From positions 522-64,521 of the forward strand of contig DCLA01000010.1 of NCBI GenBank assembly GCA_002320815.1: a stretch of DNA of 64,000 nt. Reading direction: 5' to 3'. Positions 33,125 to 42,119 of the stretch are shown one piece after another; position 1 is the stretch's first letter, and every line of letters starts with the position of its first letter. This DNA is from Myxococcales bacterium UBA1660 (lineage in GTDB: Bacteria; Myxococcota_A; Polyangia; Polyangiales; Houyiibacteriaceae). A model generated the notes under the pieces. It was not told where the DNA came from, did not search any database, and saw only the letters and a list, made by a program, of their open reading frames with translations. The translations under genes were made by a program, and so were the position numbers.

Positions 33125-34498
33125 ATGAAGGAGAAGGACGGCGGGGGGTTCGTGCGGACTCTCGTCGCCATCGCCGACGGGGGCCACAGCGGGCTGCTCG
33201 AGGTGCGCGCCCAGCCCGTCACCACGCTCCTCTATTTCGCCGCCGGCCGCCTGGTGTTCGCGGAAGAGGGGACCCTGGGCGAGACGTTGGGGCGAATCCT
33301 GCTGCGCGAGGGCAAGCTGACCCCGCCCCAGTACTCCGCGATCATCGACCGCATGACCGCGGCCATCTTCGAGAGCGAGCAGATGCGCTTCGGCGAGGCG
33401 GCGGTCGCGTTGGGGTTCCTCTCGCCCCAGGAAGTGAACGACGCGCTCGGGCACCAGGTGCAGCGCAAGCTGGCGGGTTGCTTCCAGTATCAGCAGTTCG
33501 AGCTGGGGTTCGACCGGTCTCCGGAGCCGCTCCGGGCGGTCGCCCACTTCCCCTGCGCGGTCCCGCCGCTCGTGCGTGAGGGGATCGCTCGGCACTGGGG
33601 GCCCGACCGCTGCTCGGTCGTGCTCGAACCCCACCGCGCCGAGACCTTGCGGGTCGATGCGGCTCGGGTCGGGGAGCTCGGGCTCCCGGCCACCTCCAGC
33701 CGCTTCGTCCGCCAGTTCGATGGCCAGACCCTGGCTCGGGCGATGGAAGGCGATGGCACCCTCGACGAGGTGGTCCGGCTCCAGCTCCTCACCGCCTTGG
33801 TGCTCACCCGCAGCGTGGTCTTCGATCGGGCGGCGCCGGAGCCCAGCTCGGAGGAGCGGGCGCTGGAGCCGGAGCGCGAGGCGGCGCCGCTGCCGCGGTC
33901 CGGGCAGCCAGTACCCGAGCCCGACGCGCCCGAACCCGCGGCCTCCGAACCCACCGCCTCCGAGCCCCCCGCGCCCGAGCCGGCGGCGACCGGAGCGTCG
34001 GCGCGCTCGGCGGCCCAGCTCCTGGCCCAGCGCCTGGCCGCGCGACGCAAGGAACCCCCGCGCCGACGGAGCGCGCCCCCGCCCGACCTGCAGAAGCAGC
34101 GACTGCTGGCGGAGCGCTCTTTCGCCGAGGGGTTGCGCGACGTGCGCTACGAGGCTTGGGCGGCTGCGGCGAAGAAGCTGCGCAAGGCGGCCGAGCTGGA
34201 GCCCGATCTCGTCGAGTACGAGCTCTACGCCGCCTGGGCCGAATGGCGCGCCGACCCGCCCAGCGACGAGAAGGGGATCGAGCGCGCCCGGGCCCACCTG
34301 TGGGACCTGGCCGAGGGCGCGCTGAAGCGAAACCGCGAGAACGCCTTCGGCTGGCACGTCCGCGCGCAGCTCGCGGTGCTCGAAGGCGACGAGGAGCGGG
34401 CCCTCAAGCGCTTCCGCTCCGCGCTCCGCCTGGACCCGGAGGACCGGGAGGCGGAGCGCTGGGTGCGGCTCCTCGCGGGGCGCCTGAAGAAGAAGTGA
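33125..34498 (+). CDS. DUF4388/TPR protein
   Basis: The 457-residue protein starts with a DUF4388 (PATAN)-like domain (about 8-135: GLLEVRAQPVTTLLYFAAGRL, LGETLGRILLREGKL, LGFLSPQEV). A Pro/Glu/Ala-rich linker (about 235-300) follows, then helical repeats near 330-450 that look like TPRs (AERSFAEGLRDVRYEAWAAA, ALKRFRSALRLDPEDREAER). There is no signal peptide. Such proteins are frequent in myxobacteria and may act as signalling scaffolds, but no function is established. It converges with the carbonic anhydrase gene with zero spacing between the two stop codons. Confidence 0.72.
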   Translation: MKEKDGGGFVRTLVAIADGGHSGLLEVRAQPVTTLLYFAAGRLVFAEEGTLGETLGRILLREGKLTPPQYSAIIDRMTAAIFESEQMRFGEAAVALGFLSPQEVNDALGHQVQRKLAGCFQYQQFELGFDRSPEPLRAVAHFPCAVPPLVREGIARHWGPDRCSVVLEPHRAETLRVDAARVGELGLPATSSRFVRQFDGQTLARAMEGDGTLDEVVRLQLLTALVLTRSVVFDRAAPEPSSEERALEPEREAAPLPRSGQPVPEPDAPEPAASEPTASEPPAPEPAATGASARSAAQLLAQRLAARRKEPPRRRSAPPPDLQKQRLLAERSFAEGLRDVRYEAWAAAAKKLRKAAELEPDLVEYELYAAWAEWRADPPSDEKGIERARAHLWDLAEGALKRNRENAFGWHVRAQLAVLEGDEERALKRFRSALRLDPEDREAERWVRLLAGRLKKK

Positions 34499-35116
34499 TT
34501 ACTCGAGGCGGAAGATCGGCGGGACGTCCTCCGAGGAAGTCGCCCGGAAGCCGAGGTCCGTGAGCCGGCCGGTGGCCAGGGAGTGGATCCAGCCGATGAC
34601 CGAGACGGGCTGACCCCGGTTCCACGCGCGCTGGACGATGCTCGAGCCGGCGAGGCGCTCGACCTGCGCCTTCACGTTCAGCTCGCAGAGGCGCGAGAGC
34701 TTGTCGACGCCCTGCAGGTCGGCCAGCTCGCCTTCGTGGCGCTGGTGGACGTCCTTGATGCTCGCCAGCCAGGGGTGGATCAGGCCGAAGTCCCCCTTGC
34801 CTTCGAGGGCCGCCTGGACGCCGCCGCAGGAGTAGTGCCCGCAGACCACGACGTTCTTCACCTTCAGGTGATCGATGGCGTACTGGAGGACCGCCAGGCT
34901 GCCCGCGTCGGTGGGCAGGAAGACGTTGGCCACGTTGCGGAGCACGAAGAGCTCCCCGGGGTCCGATTGGGTGGCCACCGCCGGCGGGACCCGGCTGTCG
35001 GCGCAGCCGATCCAGAGGGTCTCGGGGCTCTGGCCCTTGGCCAGCGGCGCGATGATGTCCTGGTTCTCGTCGGCCCAGTCCGAGTTTCGCTTCAGCAGCT
35101 CGTCGGTCGTGCTCAT
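34499..35116 (-). CDS. Beta-class carbonic anhydrase
   Basis: The 205-residue zinc enzyme interconverts carbon dioxide and bicarbonate. Zinc ligands are C38 (WIGCADSRVP), H94 and C97 (VCGHYSCGG), and the D40/R42 dyad is intact, which is the active beta-class pattern. The ATG at MSTTDELLKR is chosen because it gives the usual distance to the zinc site; a longer start would add 17 residues. The stop abuts the stop of the convergent DUF4388/TPR gene. A small unknown gene and purEK lie divergent upstream, and bicarbonate is used by the PurK reaction, which is a possible but unproven link. Confidence 0.95.
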   Translation of the reverse strand: MSTTDELLKRNSDWADENQDIIAPLAKGQSPETLWIGCADSRVPPAVATQSDPGELFVLRNVANVFLPTDAGSLAVLQYAIDHLKVKNVVVCGHYSCGGVQAALEGKGDFGLIHPWLASIKDVHQRHEGELADLQGVDKLSRLCELNVKAQVERLAGSSIVQRAWNRGQPVSVIGWIHSLATGRLTDLGFRATSSEDVPPIFRLE

Positions 35117-35234
35117 CCGTTCTCTCCAATCCCTGATGGCGAAGGCGTGAGGCTGGGAGCCTGCCATCGATGGAAGTATGTGTCACGGTTCTTCGTTCCT
35201 ACGAATCGTCGGGGAAAATGCTAGGGTCCCGCCC

Positions 35235-35636
35235 GTGTCCATCCCCGAGACCAAGGTGGCCGAGGTCGTGGCAGCGGTGTCCGACCGGATGAAGGATCCC
35301 ATGTACGCGCAGCTCGCGGTGGGGACCTTCGTCCAGGCGCAGCCCTACCTGAGCAAGTTCCTCACGGCGAAGATGGACCGCATGGGCGGGGGCGAGGCGG
35401 TGATCCATGCCGTCTTCCACGCCGAGCTGCTCGCCGAGTGCTTCCGCGAGACCCACGGGGGCGAGCGGGTGGTCGGCTTCGAGAAGCTCGACGAGACCCA
35501 CGGTGACGAGCCCCTCGAGCGCTTGCGGGCGGTGGAGCCGGCCCTGGCCGACTACCTCCAGGGCAACGTCGATCCCCCCATGCGCGCGGTGGTGGCTCAC
35601 GTGGGGCTGGCGCTGGCTTCGGTCTACGGCGCTTGA
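35235..35636 (+). CDS. Conserved small protein of unknown function
   Basis: The 133-residue protein starts with GTG (SIPETKVAEVV) and has no signal peptide or membrane helix. It is mainly helical, with MDRMGGGEAVIHAVFHAELLAECF and EKLDETHGDEPLERLRAVEPAL. I do not recognise the family. It precedes purE by 82 bases and is divergent from the carbonic anhydrase gene. Confidence 0.6.
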   Translation: MSIPETKVAEVVAAVSDRMKDPMYAQLAVGTFVQAQPYLSKFLTAKMDRMGGGEAVIHAVFHAELLAECFRETHGGERVVGFEKLDETHGDEPLERLRAVEPALADYLQGNVDPPMRAVVAHVGLALASVYGA

Positions 35637-35718
35637 CGCCGGCGGCCCGGCCGAGCATTGGGCAGCGAGAGTCTTCGGCGAGCGCGCCGAGTTCGATGAC
35701 GAGGAAAGGAGCAGGTCC

Positions 35719-36219
35719 GTGAGCGAAGAGACACCGCTCGTCGGTGTGGTGATGGGCAGCCAGTCCGACTGGGACACCATGCGGCACGGGGTCTCCGTGC
35801 TGCGGGAGCTGCAGGTCCCCCACGAGCGCTCCGTCGTGAGCGCGCACCGCACTCCGGACCTGCTGGTCGAGTACGCCAAGGCCGCCGAGGCGCGGGGGCT
35901 CGAGGTGATCATCGCCGGCGCCGGGGGCGCGGCGCACCTGCCGGGCATGCTGGCCAGCATGACCGTGTTGCCGGTGCTGGGGGTTCCCGTGCGCTCCCGG
36001 GCCCTGAGCGGGATGGACTCGCTCCTGTCCATCGTGCAGATGCCGCGGGGGATCCCGGTGGGGACCCTGGCCATCGGGGAAGCCGGCGCGATGAACGCCG
36101 GGCTCTTCGCCGCGAGCCTCCTCGGCGCGAAGCATCCGGCCATCCGCGAGCGGCTCCGGGCGTGGCGCGCGGCGCGCACCGAGGCGGTGCTGAACGACCG
36201 GGAGCTGCCCGAGTCATGA
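35719..36219 (+). CDS. purE: N5-carboxyaminoimidazole ribonucleotide mutase
   Basis: The 166-residue class I PurE converts N5-CAIR to CAIR in purine synthesis. Key blocks are MGSQSDWDTM (12-21), SAHRTPD with H44, and IAGAGGAAHLPGM (66-78). It begins with GTG after a good AAGGAGCAG ribosome site. The stop overlaps the purK ATG by four bases, so the two are coupled and their products act in sequence. Confidence 0.97.
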   Translation: MSEETPLVGVVMGSQSDWDTMRHGVSVLRELQVPHERSVVSAHRTPDLLVEYAKAAEARGLEVIIAGAGGAAHLPGMLASMTVLPVLGVPVRSRALSGMDSLLSIVQMPRGIPVGTLAIGEAGAMNAGLFAASLLGAKHPAIRERLRAWRAARTEAVLNDRELPES

Positions 36220-37304
36220 GCGGTCCGGCGACCACCCTGGGGATCCTCGGCGGCGGTCAGCTCGCCCGGATGCTCGCCTTGGCGGCCCACCCGCTGGGGC
36301 TACGCACCGTGGTCCTGGAGCCCAAGGCGAACTGCCCGGCCAGCGCGATGGCCGAGCAGATCACCGCCGACTACGAGGACCCGGCGGCCCTCGACGAGCT
36401 GGCCGCGCGCTGCGGCGTGGTGACCTACGAGTTCGAGAACGTGCCGGTGCCCGCGGTGGAGCGCTTGGTGGCGACGCGGCCGGTGCACCCGCCGGCCGAG
36501 GCGCTGCGGGTGAGCTCCGACCGGCGGGTCGAGAAGGAGACCCTCAACCTTCTGGGGATCCCCACCGCCCCCTTCCGCGCCGTGGACGACCGCGCCGGTC
36601 TGGAGGCGGCGGTGGCCGAGCTGGGGCTCCCAGCGCTGCTGAAGACCCGCCGGCTCGGGTACGACGGCAAGGGGCAGTGGATGATCCGCGACGGCGCGGA
36701 CATCGACGCCGTGCCCGCCCGGGGGGGGCTCATCCTGGAGGGCTTCGTGCCCTTCGAGCGGGAGCTCAGCGTGGTCGCGGTGCGCGGCGCCGACGGGTCC
36801 TTCGCCACCTATCCCCTCGCCGAGAACACCCACCGGCAGGGCGTCCTCCTGGCGTCCCGGGCGCCGGCGACGATCTCCGCGGAGCACCAGGCGCTGGCCG
36901 AGGACTACGCGCGGAAGCTCGCCGAGCACTTGCAGTACGTCGGGGTCTTCGCCATCGAGCTCTTCGACACCGGCGAGACCCTGCTGGCCAACGAGATGGC
37001 GCCGCGGGTCCACAACTCGGGCCACTGGACCATCGAGGGCGCCGAGACCAGCCAGTTCGAGAACCACGTGCGCGCGGTCGCCGGGCTCCCGCTGGGTTCC
37101 ACCGCCGCTCGCGGCCCCACGCTGATGCGCAACTGCCTGAGCACCATGCCGGCGCCGGCGGAGATCGCCGCCATCCCCGGCGCGCACCTGCACGACTACG
37201 TGAAGGAGGCGCGGCCAGGCCGGAAGGTGGGCCACGTGACCCTCACCGCGCCCGACGAGGCGACCCTCGAGCAGCGCGCGGCGCTCCTCGCGCGCGTGCT
37301 CTGA
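36216..37304 (+). CDS. purK: N5-carboxyaminoimidazole ribonucleotide synthase
   Basis: The 362-residue ATP-grasp enzyme makes N5-CAIR from AIR, bicarbonate and ATP for PurE. The family start LGILGGGQLARMLALAAHPLG (about 7-27), EFENVPVPAVERL, KTRRLGYDGKGQ and NEMAPRVHNSGHWTIEGAET are all present. Length is normal. The gene begins within the purE stop codon. It is the last gene on the plus strand before a convergent cytochrome gene. Confidence 0.97.
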   Translation: MSGPATTLGILGGGQLARMLALAAHPLGLRTVVLEPKANCPASAMAEQITADYEDPAALDELAARCGVVTYEFENVPVPAVERLVATRPVHPPAEALRVSSDRRVEKETLNLLGIPTAPFRAVDDRAGLEAAVAELGLPALLKTRRLGYDGKGQWMIRDGADIDAVPARGGLILEGFVPFERELSVVAVRGADGSFATYPLAENTHRQGVLLASRAPATISAEHQALAEDYARKLAEHLQYVGVFAIELFDTGETLLANEMAPRVHNSGHWTIEGAETSQFENHVRAVAGLPLGSTAARGPTLMRNCLSTMPAPAEIAAIPGAHLHDYVKEARPGRKVGHVTLTAPDEATLEQRAALLARVL

Positions 37305-37319
37305 GCCGGTCCCGCTCGC

Positions 37320-39476
37320 TCAGAGCGACTCGAGGAAGGCGACCAGGTCGGCCAGCTCGGCGTCGCTCAGCGTGCTCGTGACCCCGTGGCGGTCCTCGGG
37401 GTTACGGGTGGTGAGCACCGCTTCGAGGCTCGGCGCGCTGCCGTCGTGGAGGTAGCGGGGCTGGTGCCAGAGCCCGAGCAGGCTCGGCGTGTCGAGGCCG
37501 GTGAGGGGCTCGCCCAGGCGGCTGCCGCTGCCGGCGCCGAAGGTCCCCACGTCGTGCAGGACGGGGGCGCCGTCCACGAACCCGCTGTCGGTGTAGGCCG
37601 GGCCGGAGTGGCAGGTCGCGCAGCCCGCGGCTTCGAAGACCCCCGCGCCCCGCTCGGCGGCGGCGCTCCTCGAGCCGTCGGGCGACCGGTGCGGGCTCGA
37701 CAGCTCGCTGTCCAAGGTGCGCAGGTAGGCCGCCAGCGCGTCGAGGTCCTCGGAGAGCCCCGCCTTGGCGGGGCCGAACGAGGCCGCCGTGGCCGCGTAG
37801 TCGGCGGGCGCCATGAGGCCCAGGCCGTCGAAGTGCTCCCGAATGTCGATCTCGAAGTCCTGGAGCTCGTCGAAGTTGCCGGTCCAATGGAAGGGCGCGA
37901 GCTCCATGCGCGCGAAGAGCGGCGGCGTGCGCCGGAGCCCTTCGCCGCGCTGGGTGAAGTCCCAGACGCGGTGGTCCGAGTCGCCCTCCAGGTGGCAGTG
38001 CGCGCAGGCGATGTAGGCGTCCCGGGTCAGCCGGGGATCGGCGGCGTCGTTGAAGAGCTGCTTGCCCCGGAGCACGTCGGCGGGGAGCGGCTCGACGTCC
38101 ACGGTCGCGAGCATGGAGAGCGGGACGGGGAGGGCGGTGAAGTCGGAGACGTCGTAGACCTCGAGGCGCCGGTCCAGGCTGGCGTGGACCACCAGGGTGC
38201 GGTCGTCGGCGCTCAGGGCCAGGCCGTCGGGCGCGTAGCCGAGCGCCAAGATGCTGCCGGCGGCGCTCCCGCTGAGCATGTCGATCCGCTCCACCGTGCG
38301 CGCGCCGCGGGTGGCCACGAAGAGGAAGTCGCCGCGCTCGGTGAAGACCCCGGCCGAGACCAGCCCGCGGTCGTCGAGTTGCCGCCGGGCCGAGAAGCGC
38401 TCGATCCAGCCGTCCCCGTCGCGTTCCACGGTGGCGATGACGGCCCGGAGCATGGTGTCGGAGCGATGGTCCCTGCCGTCGAGGAAGCGGCCCTCCGCGA
38501 AGTTCGCCTGCAGACCGGAGACCACCATCCGCTCGCCATCGGGTGCGACCAGGAGCGCGTCGAGGTAGGAGGGGACGCCGCCGTTCTCCGTGTCCGAGGC
38601 CGGCTGCGGGTCGACCCGCAGCGCGACGGTCTCGACGGCCTGGGTCGCCGGGTCGAAGAGGGCCACCTCGGCGCCGGAGTCGGCCGAGCGCCACCGGCTC
38701 ACGGCCAGGCGTCCGTCGGGCAGGCGCGCCAGCGCGCGGGCGTCCGGCACCACCGGGTAGCGGGCGACCAGGACGGGCTCGGAGACCCCCTCGACCCGGG
38801 CGAGCTCGCCGGTCCCCTGCAGCGTCACCCAGAGGCCTTCGGCGTCGCCCAGCGCAGCGTGGGGCTGCGACCCGTAGGGCATCGGCACCTCGTGGCGCTC
38901 GCTCTCGTCGCTGCGGACCAGGAGCAGCGTGTCGTGGCAGGTCACCGCCAACCACTCCGCCTCGCCTCGGGTGAAGGCGCTCACCGTCTCCGGGCCCCGC
39001 GGCGTGGGGATGCGTCGCTCGAGGGCCAGGGAGCCGCCGTCCAGCGTGGCGACGGTCACCTGGTCGTCGTCGGTCACCACTACCGCGAAGCGATCACCCG
39101 TGAGCCGCGCCAGGGTCCCGCTCTGCTCGGGGACGTGCACCGGCGGGGCCGTGATGGTCACCGTGGCCCCCGCGTTGCGGGTCGCTCCCGTGGCGCTGGT
39201 CGCCACGACCACGACGGCGTAGCGCCCGGGCGCGTCCCAGGACACCTCGACCACGCCGTCCTCGTCGTCCACCCGTCGGCCGTCGCCGAGCTCGAAGGTG
39301 AACGCGACGGCGCCGGTCGAGGCGCTGGCGTCGAGGGTCAGGGGCACCCCGGGGTCGCCGCTGCGCGGGGCGCCGAGGACCGCGACGAGGGCCTCGGCGC
39401 CGCCGTCGGCGGTCACCATCGGGTCGTCACCGCAGGCGAGGAGCGCGAGGAGCAGGATCGGGAGGGCGCGCGGCAT
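37320..39476 (-). CDS. Di-heme c-type cytochrome lipoprotein with PKD and beta-propeller domains
   Basis: The 718-residue exported protein starts with a lipoprotein signal (ILLLALLAC). Order: PKD-like domain (about 28-110; LDASASTGAVAFTFELGDG, SWDAPGRYAVVVVA), a YVTN/propeller region (about 120-455) with strands such as DARALARLPDGRLAVSRW, and a C-terminal di-heme part with CAHCH (491-495) and CATCH (619-623). LVDTxSL-like text at GVTSTLSDAELADLVAFLESL closes it as in the di-heme peroxidase/MauG group. It could be an extracytoplasmic electron-transfer or peroxidase-type protein. The ATG shares one base with the stop of the LVIVD lipoprotein gene (TGATG), so they are coupled. Confidence 0.83.
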   Translation of the reverse strand: MPRALPILLLALLACGDDPMVTADGGAEALVAVLGAPRSGDPGVPLTLDASASTGAVAFTFELGDGRRVDDEDGVVEVSWDAPGRYAVVVVATSATGATRNAGATVTITAPPVHVPEQSGTLARLTGDRFAVVVTDDDQVTVATLDGGSLALERRIPTPRGPETVSAFTRGEAEWLAVTCHDTLLLVRSDESERHEVPMPYGSQPHAALGDAEGLWVTLQGTGELARVEGVSEPVLVARYPVVPDARALARLPDGRLAVSRWRSADSGAEVALFDPATQAVETVALRVDPQPASDTENGGVPSYLDALLVAPDGERMVVSGLQANFAEGRFLDGRDHRSDTMLRAVIATVERDGDGWIERFSARRQLDDRGLVSAGVFTERGDFLFVATRGARTVERIDMLSGSAAGSILALGYAPDGLALSADDRTLVVHASLDRRLEVYDVSDFTALPVPLSMLATVDVEPLPADVLRGKQLFNDAADPRLTRDAYIACAHCHLEGDSDHRVWDFTQRGEGLRRTPPLFARMELAPFHWTGNFDELQDFEIDIREHFDGLGLMAPADYAATAASFGPAKAGLSEDLDALAAYLRTLDSELSSPHRSPDGSRSAAAERGAGVFEAAGCATCHSGPAYTDSGFVDGAPVLHDVGTFGAGSGSRLGEPLTGLDTPSLLGLWHQPRYLHDGSAPSLEAVLTTRNPEDRHGVTSTLSDAELADLVAFLESL

Positions 39477-41083
39477 CACTCCGTCGTGAACGTGGCGGTG
39501 AAGGTCTCGGTCACCGCGTTGCCGTTGAAGTCGGCCACGCCGCCCGCGGGGATCTCCAGGGTGTAGTCGGTCCCGGGCTCCAGCGCGCAGAAGGGGTGGA
39601 AGTTCACCAGGGTCTCCTGGGCGCTCACCGTGCCCGGGACTCGGCGACCGCTCTCGGTCTCGTAGAGCCGGACGGAGCCCTCGAACGCGCTCTTGACGGC
39701 GACCATCTCGCTGAAGCTCACGCCGACGCGCCCGCTGGTCCGGACGCCGGTGGCGCCGTCGGCCGGCCAGACGAAGGCCACGTGGGGCGCGCGGGTGTCC
39801 ACCTCCATCGCGACGGGGATCACCGAGCTGCCCTGGTCCTCGATGGCGTCGTCGTCGACGCTCAGCACGGCGACGTTCCCGATGGGCGTGATGGTGTCCA
39901 GGTCGCCCTCGAGGTCCAGGCGGGTCACCTCGGTGATCGCCTCCGGGTCGCTGAGGTCGTAGATGGCGGCGAAGCGGCTCTCGCCGACGAAGGCCAGCTC
40001 GTCCTTCACGAAGACGTAGCCGCCGTTGCCGTCGCTGAGCCGCTCGCCGACGTAGCGGGGGTTCTCCGGGTCGGAGACGTCGTAGATGAGGATGCCGCCG
40101 CCCGAGTCCTTGTTGGCGTAGTGGATGCGGCCGCCGACGAAGTTGGTGAAGTAGGCTCCGCGGGGCTCGCCGGTCGCGTCCATTGCCTGGAAGTCCCCGC
40201 CGGGGATGGGCTGCGGGTCCAGCGGATCCGAGACGTCCAAGAGCGCGGTGCGGGGACCCTCGGTCTCGGTGGCGATCAAGAGGTTGCCCACCACCTGCAC
40301 CTGACCGACCCGGAGGGTCGGGTCCCAGGCGTACTGCCCGACGAGGCGGGCGTCGGTGGGGTCGGTGGCGTCCACGATGTAGACCCCGTTGTCCGCCGCG
40401 CCGACGTACACGAAGGGTGCCTGCCAGAAGACGCTGAGGGACACGCGCGCATAGGCGTCCGGATAGACGAAGCCGGGCAGGTCGAAGTCGGCCGCGTGGG
40501 TGGGGGCCGAGGTGTCGCTCAGATCCCAGAACTGGATCCCGCCGGCGCCGCGCTCGAGGTAGCCGTTGAGCTGGTCGACGACCGCCCAGGCGCCCCCCAG
40601 GTGGCTGAACCCGATGGAGTGACTCTCGCGCATGGTCATCGAGGCGCCGGTCCCGTGGACCACCGGCGTGCAGGGGTCGCTGAAGTCCCAAAAGGTGAAG
40701 CCCCCCGCGCCGTACTCGGGGGCCCAGGGCATCAGGAGGTACCCGTCGTACATGGTGACCAGGTTGTGGTGGTCGCTGATGTCCAGCTCGCCGCCGTCGA
40801 GGTAGGCGCAGGTCTCGAAGACGGCGGCTTCCTCGAAGGTCACGGCGGGCCCACCGGGGCCGCGCTCGGTCCAAGAGTCCGGCGCCGGATACTCGCCGGG
40901 GTCGGCCGCGGGATCACAGAGCGACGCATACGCCGGGTCGTCGAAGACGAGCCCCGCATCCACCGGCGGCGGCCGCGTGTCCTGGGGCTCGGGGCCGGCG
41001 TCGACGACCGGGTCGGGCGTGCCGTCGTCGTCACCGCAGGCGGTGAGGAAGAGGGCGGCGGAGGCGAGGAGGAGACGGCGCAT
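39476..41083 (-). CDS. LVIVD-repeat lipoprotein with Ig-like C-terminal domain
   Basis: The 535-residue protein has a lipoprotein signal (LASAALFLTAC, C16) and an Asp/Pro linker. Its centre carries LVIVD-type beta-propeller blades, each with a NxVYIVDxxDP-like core (NGVYIVDATDPTDARLVGQY, GILIYDVSDPENPRYVGERL, FAAIYDLSDPEAI). The last 100 residues form a Big_5/SbsA-like Ig domain (VWPADGATGVRTSGRVGVSF). It is the first gene of a two-gene unit with the di-heme cytochrome and may dock it or its partner at the cell surface; no catalytic site is seen. Confidence 0.8.
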   Translation of the reverse strand: MRRLLLASAALFLTACGDDDGTPDPVVDAGPEPQDTRPPPVDAGLVFDDPAYASLCDPAADPGEYPAPDSWTERGPGGPAVTFEEAAVFETCAYLDGGELDISDHHNLVTMYDGYLLMPWAPEYGAGGFTFWDFSDPCTPVVHGTGASMTMRESHSIGFSHLGGAWAVVDQLNGYLERGAGGIQFWDLSDTSAPTHAADFDLPGFVYPDAYARVSLSVFWQAPFVYVGAADNGVYIVDATDPTDARLVGQYAWDPTLRVGQVQVVGNLLIATETEGPRTALLDVSDPLDPQPIPGGDFQAMDATGEPRGAYFTNFVGGRIHYANKDSGGGILIYDVSDPENPRYVGERLSDGNGGYVFVKDELAFVGESRFAAIYDLSDPEAITEVTRLDLEGDLDTITPIGNVAVLSVDDDAIEDQGSSVIPVAMEVDTRAPHVAFVWPADGATGVRTSGRVGVSFSEMVAVKSAFEGSVRLYETESGRRVPGTVSAQETLVNFHPFCALEPGTDYTLEIPAGGVADFNGNAVTETFTATFTTE

Positions 41084-41110
41084 GAGGCGCGCACAGCCTA
41101 CAGTGAGACC

Positions 41111-41917
41111 GTGCGCGCATCGCCCCCCTCGCTACCACTCGTAAGCTGGGTCGCTTCGTTCGTGATGACCCTCACGGCTTGCACCGTCGAGCCCGAGGTC
41201 TCTCGCCCCCCCGAGCCCCCGCCGCCGGTGGTCGACTCGGGCTGGGGCGGCCTGGACGTGGTGACCCGAGGGCCCGACGACGCCGCCTGCGCGGTGGTGC
41301 TCCTCCATGGGTATGGCGCGCGGGGTGACGATCTGGTGCCCCTCGGGATGACCCTCGCCCGCGCCAGCGATTGCCTGGCCGTGGTGCCCGCGGGACCCGA
41401 GCCGGCGCCGAACGGGAGCGGCCGCCAGTGGTGGCCGCTGGACGACTGGCGCCGGCGGCGCGCGGCCGGCGAGGACCTCACCAACGCCGTCCCCGAGGGC
41501 CTGGAGGACGCGAGCCGTCGCGTCCAGGGGGTCTTCCGCACCCTGGACCGCCGGGGCATCCCGCCGAGCCGCGTGGTGGTCGCCGGGTTCTCCCAGGGCG
41601 CGATGTTGGCCACCGAGGCCGGTCTCACGGCGGCGCGGCCCCTCGGCGGTATCGCCGTGCTCTCCGGGACCCTCCTGGCTCGGGATCGCTGGCGCGCCGC
41701 CATCGCCCGCCACGGCGCGCCGCCGGTGTTGGTCAGCCATGGGCGCCAGGATCCGGTGCTCGCCTTCGCCCGCGCGGAGCAGCTCCGCGCTCTGCTGCGC
41801 GAGGCCGAGGTGCCGGTGGAGGCGGTGGACTTCGATGGGGGGCACACCATCCCGCCGACCGTGCGCGATCGCTTGACGCGCTTCGTGAACGAACACGTCG
41901 GCCGCTCGGTCCGCTGA
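41111..41917 (+). CDS. Lipoprotein phospholipase/carboxylesterase-type hydrolase
   Basis: The 268-residue alpha/beta hydrolase has the layout of the phospholipase/carboxylesterase family: oxyanion LLHGYGARGDDLVPL, nucleophile S161 in AGFSQGAML, D214 in SHGRQDPVL and H245 in FDGGHTIP. The GTG start gives a signal peptide with lipobox LTAC; an ATG 18 codons later would give a non-exported protein and is less likely. Substrates of this family are short esters or lysophospholipids. It is divergent from the LVIVD lipoprotein gene. Confidence 0.85.
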   Translation: MRASPPSLPLVSWVASFVMTLTACTVEPEVSRPPEPPPPVVDSGWGGLDVVTRGPDDAACAVVLLHGYGARGDDLVPLGMTLARASDCLAVVPAGPEPAPNGSGRQWWPLDDWRRRRAAGEDLTNAVPEGLEDASRRVQGVFRTLDRRGIPPSRVVVAGFSQGAMLATEAGLTAARPLGGIAVLSGTLLARDRWRAAIARHGAPPVLVSHGRQDPVLAFARAEQLRALLREAEVPVEAVDFDGGHTIPPTVRDRLTRFVNEHVGRSVR

Positions 41918-41926
41918 GCGCGCGGC

Positions 41927-41972
41927 CTCGCCGGCCTCGCCGATTGATCGGGTGTACTCGCCGGCCTCGCCG
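41927..41972. repeat. 16-base direct repeat pair
   Basis: CTCGCCGGCCTCGCCG occurs at 41927-41942 and again at 41957-41972, a 30-base period. It lies in the 202-base gap before the PfpI gene. I see nothing else in this gap. Confidence 0.6.
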
Positions 41973-42119
41973 GGGCGAGACCGCAGCGGCGTGGTGCCTC
42001 GCCACGATGGTGGGGAGGGTTCCGGGCCGGCGAGCTGGCCCGCGACGTGCAGTTCACCAGGGCAGGGCGGTCGGCGCTCACGCCCCGTCCTTCACGCACC
42101 CCCCACCCAAAGAGAGACC

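Noticed and set aside
30607..33579. 990-codon plus-strand open frame
   Set aside because: It crosses the end of the histidine kinase, the antisense of the methyltransferase and the porin in a wrong register.
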